A stretch of DNA of 64,000 nt. Source: Panorpa germanica (taxonomy: Eukaryota; Arthropoda; Insecta; Mecoptera; Panorpidae). Shown in pieces: positions 55,984-64,000 of the stretch (position 1 is the first letter of the stretch; every line of letters starts with the position of its first letter). The DNA lies in contig OY783206.1 in assembly GCA_963678705.1 (NCBI GenBank), forward strand, positions 24,377,807 through 24,441,806, read 5' to 3'. Under the pieces are notes generated by a model, which worked only from the letters and a program-made list of their open reading frames with translations, was not told where the DNA came from and made no database searches. The position numbers were made by a program, and so were the translations under genes.

Positions 55984-56418
55984 TAACTAAAATAATTATC
56001 AAATATTATTTAATCTAATTATATACTATACCTCTTGAGGTAACTTAAGAAAAAAGGAACATTTATTTAGGTTAAAAGAAAAAAAAAATTATTTAAGGCA
56101 GTTGTTCACTGACAGTCTGATACAAAAATATAGCTCAGTATAGCCGAAGCGGTTAGTCCCAGTTGAAAATTTTTGTGGAAGTGTAATCTCAGTGCTCTCA
56201 CACACGACCAATTAGCATCAATACGTATTCGTACATACATATCCATAGTAATACAGATATGACCGTGACAACTACGCTGAGCTTTACCGCACATTCTCTT
56301 TGCGTTCAATAGTACAGCGCTTATTTCATAGCAATAGGAAAGCGGTGTTGCCACATACTACTACTGTTCGATTCTCTCTTGAATGAATAGAAAAATTCAC
56401 ATTTTAAATAATAATATC
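55984..56418. other. Intergenic stretch
   Basis: No supported gene. Bases 56130-56340 are less AT-rich and open on minus for about 80 codons, but no family is recognisable. Confidence 0.4.
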
Positions 56419-56608
56419 CCCAGTAATCATTTTGGATTCTTTTGTCAAAAAGAGTTCATTTACAGTTCAGATTTTATCGGGTACAAATGGCGAAACCACT
56501 CTACCTGTTGGAATACAAATGAAGATAAAGTTGATGCGAACTATAATTGAAGCGCAATAGTGATAGAAACATCACAAAAGAAGACACTTCACCAAATTGT
56601 TAACTGGG
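56419..56608. mobile_element. CCCAG-family MITE (copy 3, internally deleted)
   Basis: Ends CCCAGTAATCATTTTGG and CCAAATTGTTAACTGGG. It shares AATACAAATGAAGATAAAGT and GATGCGAACTATAATTGAAG with the other copies but lacks about 60 bases near the left end. Confidence 0.7.
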
Positions 56609-56723
56609 TCTCGATAACGACGTGGTCAATTTGGAAATAATTATACTCGTATGATTTGTATATAATCAACGAAATGCAATCAGTGAACAACTACCTTAAC
56701 GTCAACTATTTAAGTACTAAGAT

Positions 56724-58725
56724 CTACCAGACAGATCTAAGTTGAACGACCAAACGATAGAGCACAAAAGATGTCGCTACCATCCAAGCCACCTGCGCTG
56801 TCCTGGTTTCGAGTGCAAGATAAAAATGTTTTTTTTTTCGAGTCAGATCCATAGTGTGATCAACGATTGCTTCCAGTGCGAAATTCCTAGCATTCATCAT
56901 CTTGTTGTTACACATTGGACAATTCTTCAATAAACCGGTACAATTTTCACAAATGGTGTGACCAATAGAACATAACCTCATTGGCGGAGACAAAACTTCT
57001 AAGCAAACCATGCAATAGAACTCCACTAATATCAAACTTAACAGCGAAGGATTCATAAAGGAGACTAAATATTTATCTCCCTTTAAGGCAGACAGGCAGC
57101 TACCATTTTCAAGTGTTAAGAAGGAGAAAATAATCTCCTCGATGGTAGCATCCTTTAAAATGATCACTTTATCTTTGACGCATAACTTCGTGTTCGAAAC
57201 ACCAGATATTGAATATTCAGTTATTGATTGTTTTTCTTGATTTCCAATTTTAATTTGGCCAAAATACACAACCAGGATGGAGTTACTCTTTGAGAAAGGA
57301 TCAATCTTCTTGTGATGAATAACCCAATAAAGAAAAGTTTTGTATCTGATTATCAAATATGAAGATTTCTGTGCATCAACTTCTACGGTTGTTGTAGGAT
57401 CCGTCAAATCAACCATCTGCTCAGGATGATACCACCGGACATGTGATAGAAGCCTTGCGAGGTTCCTGTACCACCTGCTGTTGTAACAGATGTAGCATTT
57501 GTAGACACTATTCCTGTTATGGCAAAATTGTTCGTGACGTCCGATTTTTGAAGCTTCCATTTCGACGCCGCAACAGTATTGGCAGTTAACATATTTCAAT
57601 TCTTTGCTGAAAAGTTAAAATCAGTATTGAAATTTTACTTCTTTAAGGAAAGGCTGAAGAGGACAGATAAGGCGAAGTAGGACGCCATAGTATCTGATAA
57701 AACAGGAAAGTAAGAAAACGAGAATATTCGAGTTTAGACTAAGAAACGAAGAAAGAGGAAGCTGGTATTGGGGGAAAGAGTAAGATAAAACATTTGGAGA
57801 AATTGGAGCACATTAAGAGTAGGTAGCGAGAGATGATGGAAAGTGGGTTATGCCAAAAGATTGTCGATAGAGGATAAGGAGAACAGGAATAGGAAAAGGA
57901 GGATAGTTTTTAATTATAAGTTACATTGTAATTATCAATTAAGTTTAAGTAATTGTGAATAAGATTAATTGAAATGTTAAGAAGATTGTAAAGCTGGTCA
58001 CAAAATGGTATTGTATGGATTGTTATCCCAAATTCGTTGTCGTACTGGTAAGAAATTGATTGGATGGTGTGCGGAATATGTGAGAGAGAAAATGAGACAT
58101 TAGAGGATATGAAGAGGAAATGCTAGTTCGGGATAATGAAAAGAAAATAGATGATTTGTTGAGAGGGAATAGAGAAGGAAGGAGGTTGATGGCAGAATTA
58201 CAGAGAAAAAGTAAAGGCGGAGAAACATAGAGCAGATGTAGAGCGAAGGTGGAAAGCAGGTTGACTCTGGGAAAGCTGTGTCTATAGAAGAAATAAGAAA
58301 GAAAATAGATAGTGGAAGTTAAAATAAGGAAGAGAGAAAAGGAAAACAAAAAGAGTGTAAAGGAATATAGAAACGGAAGTAAAGAGCTTGATTGTTATTT
58401 TAGAAATGTAATGTTAAATAAATGCAAAAAGAGAGAGAGGCGTAAAAACATATGATTTTTTGAAAAAGAAGAAGCATCCTTCACATTACTAGTATCAGGA
58501 ATAGTTCAGGTGCTCCTGGACGTGTAAAAGGCACATTACTTACACAGGTGTTTCGTCCAAACGGAGGTCTCTGTGGATCAAGTTGTCTTCGCAGGATTTG
58601 ATGGGCCTACTCAATGAGTGGTGAATGAACCTTTGGTGCAAATTGCAGTTGGAGCACACCACGTGATCGAAACGGCATTTCGTTATAGGTGGACGAATTA
58701 TATTTCGACATTTGATGCACATCAT
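56724..58725 (-). CDS. SINA-like protein truncated after its second RING (SINA-3)
   Basis: Two exons, 58544-58725 and 56724-57606, give 354 residues. The layout follows SINA-1: shortened RING (C3, C6, C17, H21, C24, C27) with the H-Q signature (H30-Q31) and C45; then SINA zinc region (NCQYCCG...HEQFC, KCYICYN...H); then a substrate-binding-like domain. A complete second RING lies at residues 259-293 (C259, C262, C273, H277, C280, C283, C290, C293), with spacing identical to SINA-1. After NARNFALEAI the protein diverges at an A10 run (56829-56838 on plus) and ends 40 residues later in unrelated sequence. The second SINA unit is therefore missing. Neither alternative frame after the A-run clearly recovers its Cys/His pattern. 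It may be a shortened but functional ligase or an early pseudogene. Confidence 0.75.
57640..58440 (+). mobile_element. Non-LTR retrotransposon 3' remnant (copy 5), in SINA-3 intron
   Basis: Purine-rich plus strand. In shifting frames it shows RLRNEERGSWYWGK and LLRGNREGRRLMAELQRK, the same two blocks as copies 1 and 2. It nearly fills the intron of SINA-3, in antisense orientation to that gene. Confidence 0.65.
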
Positions 58726-59089
58726 TTCTTTCCTGTTGTGATACTATAAATACAAATACATTGATACAGTTCAGCTCCAATTTAAACATTCGAATGAAAA
58801 TTTCATAGACATACTATGATGGGGGGGGTTGAGGACTGACTGAGCATGTCCCGCATGGCCTGCATGGTGCCGCCAAAACGTCCAGGTGTACAGGAAAACC
58901 TCCTAAGGCTATTATTCGTAGTCCGATGTTATACTCTACCAACGACCAACGCAATCGGTTCGAATTCAAACAGGACTACAAAAAGAAAAACAAATTTTAA
59001 CAAATATAATTATTCAGAATTGATGGTACAAAAAATATTAAACTTATTAGCATAAGACAACTGTTTCATCTACATTAAATTTTACGTTA
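58726..59089. promoter_or_regulatory. Upstream region of SINA-3
   Basis: A GC-richer patch (58820-58975, with G8 at 58821) stands about 100-250 bp before the SINA-3 start. It may be the promoter region or an unclassified repeat. GGTTCGAATTC at 58957 resembles a B box, but no tRNA fold could be drawn. Confidence 0.3.
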
Positions 59090-59365
59090 GCCGGACTTGT
59101 GTCCTATGTCTAAATTTCTATAAAAGTGTACTATATGTTGATAAAGTGGGTTACTAGAACCTCAAATGTTCAATTATTTTTTAATAACTCCTTATATGTT
59201 AAGCGATATTAAAAATTTAAAAAGTCTTTTTATCCTTTTAATTATTAATGAGATTCAACGTTATAGAACATTCCAAGATATATGACATCACGTCCGCTAA
59301 GTTACTATCTTTTTTATACAACAGAGCGTAAAAGAGATAACGTATTTAACGTATCCATACATATA
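59090..59365 (-). mobile_element. MITE-A fragment
   Basis: From GGACTTGTGTCCTATGTC through AACTCCTTATATGTTAAG and ACATCACGTCCGCTAAGTT to the hairpin ATACAACAGAGCGTAAAAGA. The other end is missing. Confidence 0.65.
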
Positions 59366-62338
59366 ATAATCATACATAATATAATTTAGGTATTCTTTTT
59401 TGTCTAAAACTTTTTTTATTTGTATATGGAACGACAACGAAACAAAATCACGATACTCGTAACGAGGAATTATAAAATGGCCACTGTCAAACACTACAAC
59501 TGTCAAATGCATTCAAATGAATTAGCAAATCAAGGCTTTAACGATTAGGGATCCTACGTGTTTTAGAAAAACATTATAAGCAAATACCTCTTTTATAGAA
59601 GTTCTAAAAGAGTTATTAGCAATGGGTTTGTTAACTAATTGTTACTAACTAAAAATCAATTTAAAAAAAAAGTAAAAACACAATGCATTCTTTGCCTTCT
59701 TTTTACAAAACGGTTGGAAAGAGCTTTTTTTATTGATAAATGAAGCCCGAATTAACAATAAGTAATTTTAACCTTTTAAACAACAATTCTTTTAATATTT
59801 GCCGAAGGCATTATTTGGAAGAACATAACCTTTAAATTAAATGAAATGCCACATGTTGCGGCATCAATATATCGAAAGAAATAATTATATTAATTATTCG
59901 TTAACGTCCACCGTTTTATTTTTATAACTAAGCGTGAAGGAGTTTTGGAATCTTTTCAGTTAATAGCATTTGTTTATTTTATGTGAGATACCATAACGAA
60001 CTTTTATCAAAAATTCAATTCATACCAAAAAAAATTAGCATGCATGCAAACTATATACAAGTAATAACTTAAAGATATATTTTTCAGAATAAGAATGTTT
60101 TCGATTAATATTTATAATATTTTTGTGAATTTAAATAAATAACAATAACTAACCCGAAAGTATATTATATGTTAAAACTACACCACGGTACTTTTACAAC
60201 GAGATGTACACTTTAAACGTAAACTCTAAAACCGTTTTATAAAATCAATAAAATATATAACAAACAATCAATGGTTTCTCTACCTATGCAATACCTCTAG
60301 CGTGCTCTAGTGCAGCACAGTGTTAAAGAATTTATATTTTTAGTTAAGAAGACAGCGTTCAGAATGTGTAAAGTTTTTCGAAATCAAATAAATGTGACAG
60401 TATTTTAAGCCGCATTCCGACGGTGCGATATGGTTCATGGAAGAGAAGAATAATATTAAATAAACGAGTTTAGATTCACTCGGTTTATCTGAAACTGATC
60501 ATCAATTTAAGAAGAAATTGCTTTTTTACTGGAAATATCAGATAATAAATAGCACGATATATTAATTTATATATTAATAGCAAAACATTTAAGAGACCAC
60601 AGTTTTAATCGCGATTTGATCAGAAAGATTTAATGTGACCCACTAAAACTTTCTGATCAAATAAAACTTTTGTTGAATAGTTTAGTCGTTTAACCGTCCG
60701 TCTAAATGTAAAATTTTGGGGCGGTTTTAGCCGTTCGGTAATTGCGTATTCATACAAAAATTGAATATTACCTGAAACAGATTTCATGACGTTTAATAAC
60801 AAAACATGGTCTAATTTATCTCCTTTACATGTAAAGTAATTTGATTTATATATAACTACGATTTTATATATTCAATTTGTATACAACTTCGATTTCGTTA
60901 ACTTTTTTTAAATTCGACTTTTTAATTATTGATTTGCATAGATTCTGAACGAGGTCCAAGTAGTATGAAGGAAAAATATTTTTTATTAGAAATAAATTCT
61001 GTAAATTTATAAAAATACGAAACCTTAAGGAATTTTCGATTAGATAAATAAATAAACCTATACATCATAATTTTCTATCATTATAGGATATTAAATTTTA
61101 ATGCAACAATAAAACTTTTTTCAAGGTGTCATTGAGTATACAAAAAGAAAAACACTGGCAAGCTAATAGCAGGAAGAAAAAATATTAAATAGTTAGGAGA
61201 GTATTTTTACTTAACTAATAAAAAGTGTAATGAATTAGTTTTAATTAATAAGAGTTGTGAGTTCTACGATAAAGAAGAGCTATATATTTAAATAATAATA
61301 AGTTTTCTTATGTCAAAGTGTATGACTTTTGTTTACAAATGCGGCCACTTGTCAGCTGACAGTTCCATTAGTGATAACAAGTTAATCTACAGTATAAAAT
61401 GTAATATTTAATTCCACGACGAATTTAAATGTGCACTTTGACAATTACGTGGAAATATAACCATGGTTGGATTAATTAACAACACTTTTTAAGAAGTTTA
61501 CAACAATTGTTAATTTGAGGTTAGTTTACTTTATTATTAATATTTCAAGAAATTTAGATACCTAGAGTAATGTAATATGCATAATATCATGCTGGAATAC
61601 TAAATATAGTTAAATACAATAACTATTTTCAATAATACGTGGCATATTATTTAGTCATTATTAAATGGCATGAGTCTCTCATATTAAAGTTTTATGATAT
61701 TAGAGGAGTGTGATACCATTATAATGGTTCAATGCTTTGGTAACAGTTTGAAACTCCACTAGGAGTTTTGAAACTCGTAAAAATAAACGCCAAACTTTAT
61801 TTAAATCTAAATTCATTCGTAGTGGTTTTTCCTTGTATTACAGAATAGTTTTACCTGGAATTATAATAATCAAATAATGAAAATATATTCAATTCATCAC
61901 ACAGTTGACGCTAGCTAGAATTGTAATAACTTTACACAAAAAGAAATATTATAAGTGAATTCACACAATAAAATTTTTGTTTTACTTTTGTGAACAAGTT
62001 TTGTATTCTTTCTTAGTCAGAGCAAAAAAACCAGTTCATCTGTACCACATAAAGAAAAAGTTTGCTTTATATTTTAAAAATTGATTTGTTTGATGGTATA
62101 AAGAATTTTAAAATAGTGTTGTTATTGAGGTACAGTGCAAATTATAAGAGAACGATGGTGACTCATGCTTAAAACAAGTTGTGACGTATAATTCAGCGAT
62201 ACGTTGGAAAAGAATTGTCTAGCTTGTTTTTAATATTGTATATAGAAACGAATAAGTTAACGATTATATGTCAATGCCAAATAAAAAAAATAAAAATGAT
62301 AATAAAGGTTTTGTCCCCAACAGAACAGAAAAGACAAT
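59366..62338. other. Long AT-rich intergenic stretch
   Basis: No supported gene. The only clear structure is the hairpin listed at 60615-60661. A piece at about 60715-60745 (GGGGCGGTTTTAGCCG) is faintly like the interior of Helitron H2. Confidence 0.5.
60615..60661. repeat. Perfect 13-bp inverted repeat
   Basis: TTTGATCAGAAAG at 60615-60627 and its exact complement CTTTCTGATCAAA at 60649-60661, with a 21-base loop. Function unknown. Confidence 0.6.
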
Positions 62339-64000
62339 ATGCTGAAAATCATCGGGAATGTAGAATGCTTCAACTGTAACAAAATATTTCGGCCGCCATT
62401 CCTAATTTGTAGAGACAACCACGCTGTGTGCGCTATCTGCAATAATCACCAAGTGCAGGATATTACTGCAGGTGCTGCTCATGAGGTCATCAATAACTGC
62501 GCTGAGGAAGTAATGACCATTAGCGCGATTAATGAATTATTTAGGTAAGAATTTATGTTATTCTCCTTTCACAATTTAATGTTGTTCTGCATACAAATTT
62601 ATGGTGATCACACATTTGAGATACCACTCAACTTAGAGAAAATAGTCAGCTTTGTCTTTATCTATTGTGCATTGCTTCACCTCTTTAGTTTTGCCCTCTT
62701 TAATATTGTAAGACTGCTGGCTCAAGTTTTCTAAAATTTCTTATATTAATCAAGCAGTGAAATGATAGTAAAATGGGCTTGTGTCCTATATCTTAATTTC
62801 TATAAAACTATACTATATATTGATAAAGATATAGCAATTAAAAATTCGAATTATAGTTTTAGCGGTACAGATGTCGGCCATATTTATGATGTAACATGTC
62901 ACACTATTAAAAGATAAGTCAGTTATGGATTACTTTTACACTTTGTTATGTAAAAGAGATAGCAACTTAGCGGACGGGATGTAACATGTCCTGTAATGTT
63001 CTATAACGTTGAATCCCTTTAATAATTAAAGGGACAAAATGACATTTTTAATTGTTAATATCTCCTAACATATAAGGAGTTATTAAAAAATAATTGGACA
63101 ATTGAGGTTCTAGTAACCCACTTTAACAATATATAGTACACTTTTATAGAAATTAAGACATAGGACACAAGCCTATTTATTCACTAATGTCATACGTCAT
63201 GAATTCGGCTCGTATGACACACTATGTTGTGAGTATTATGTATCTGAAATATTACTTATGAGAAGTTAAAATAAATGAAAATTAAATAATCTATCTAAAA
63301 AACAAATCATTACATTTTCTGCAATACGTCTTGAAACTTCAACTCTAATCACTATATTCAGCGAACTAGAAACAAAATATTATACGTTACACATTACTTA
63401 TATGTAATTCTGATTCGTAATTTCATTTACAGAAATATTCAAGATACGTGCCAATACGGGTGCGGCCATCAAACTAGTCTCTTCGAAATAACAGCTCACG
63501 AACAAACCTGCGATAGAAACAGCAAACTCACAAGATGTGCCATCAATGGCTGCAATTGGTTCAACATAATATCCAAGTTAATACAACACGTAGACGATAG
63601 TCACCCGGGTGTATTAATCGACCTCTCCGAACCAAGCGTGGACATTCTTCTTGGTCCCAACAATCCAATAATTCTGCTAACTCAATACGACAAGAATTCT
63701 GCAGATAATTTAATATACTGGTTGAGGTTTCATGAAGATGCTTTAAAAAAATATGTTATGATGTCTTATCTCAGCAGTAGTAAATCTACAGAGAGTGACA
63801 GCCGAAAATTAAAGCTATTTACAGTTTCTGGTGTTGCTGATCCGAAGCACACTATAAAGCATAATATACTCACCTACACCGGAAACATAGTGGAAGAAAT
63901 TACTAATAATGCATTCCTAGTTAGTAGTGGAGTTTGTGTAGATGTTTTAGAAGGTGATACTTATAGAATAGAGATAGAAAAACCTCTAACCGGAAGTCTC
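62339..64000 (+). CDS. SINA-like protein, incomplete at window edge (SINA-4)
   Basis: Exon 1 is 62339-62544. Exon 2 starts at 63433 and is open to the window end. The intron sits at the same place and phase as in SINA-1, 2 and 3. The first 69 residues contain the shortened RING with positions identical to SINA-1 (C10, C13, C24, H28, C31, C34), H37-Q38 and C54. Exon 2 begins NIQDTCQYGCGHQTSLFEIT and continues with HEQTC, RCAINGCNWFNIISKLIQHV...H, the SINA zinc fingers. The substrate-binding-like region follows (NLIYWLRFHEDALKKYVMMS). Whether a second RING or a membrane tail follows lies outside the window. Its strand is opposite to the other three. A foldback MITE-A lies in its intron. Confidence 0.82.
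62774..63171. mobile_element. MITE-A derivative with identical outer ends (foldback form)
   Basis: Both ends carry the same family terminus: TGGGCTTGTGTCCTATATC at the left and ACATAGGACACAAGCC at the right. They give inverted repeats of about 50 bases down to TATATTGATAAAG / CTTTAACAATATA. Other copies have different left and right ends. The interior is the usual right-hand portion. Confidence 0.7.

Noticed and set aside
58820..58980. tRNA-like B box (GGTTCGAATTC)
   Set aside because: No acceptor, D or anticodon stems can be formed at the right distances.
1..64000. CRISPR array, operon-type or bacterial features
   Set aside because: Spliced genes, insect gene families and transposon types show a eukaryotic nuclear genome; no regularly spaced repeats with unique spacers were seen.

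Overview
This is an AT-rich piece of an insect nuclear genome. The best marker is a complete odorant receptor of the insect 7tm_6 family, with five exons and 382 codons. Spliced genes with GT-AG introns, C2H2/THAP/ZAD transcription factors and a signal peptidase subunit fit that reading. I cannot name the order from the sequence alone; a holometabolous insect such as a beetle or sawfly is a guess.

Layout. Bases 1-13400 are mostly transposon debris around one small secreted-protein gene (5495-5977). The odorant receptor occupies 13428-18625 (+), and its introns are full of repeats. Two tandem SINA/Siah-like genes follow on the minus strand (21572-24318 and 26299-27736). Next comes signal peptidase complex subunit 2 (29666-30730, minus). 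A very large, lysine-rich unrecognised gene (31944-38790, minus, eight exons, 1512 codons of protein) lies head to head with a THAP+ZAD transcription factor (39532-44108, plus). A C2H2 district follows: an orphan three-finger exon (46113-46385), a 16-finger gene (47537-49147, plus) and a shorter C2H2 gene (50668-52936, minus). Two more SINA-like genes end the window (56724-58725, minus; 62339 to the edge, plus, incomplete).

The four SINA-like genes are the most interesting set. Each begins with a shortened RING that lacks the final C-x2-C pair but keeps a C-x2-C-x2-H-Q signature and a later cysteine. Downstream they diverge. One has a complete second RING-SINA unit fused in tandem, one ends in a transmembrane segment, one stops soon after the second RING, and one leaves the window.

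Repeats fill most of the rest. The commonest is a short-TIR element (called MITE-A here, ends GGGCTTG...) with about 19 copies or fragments, one of which appears to supply the last codons of the large gene. Other families are two non-autonomous Helitrons (TC...hairpin...CTAG|T), a hAT-like MITE, a family with CCCAGTAAACA ends, several singletons with long TIRs, a large foldback at 53.3-53.6 kb, and five 3' remnants of one non-LTR retrotransposon. All similarity statements were made by eye, without database searches. Exon limits are inferred from splice consensus and reading phase, without transcripts.
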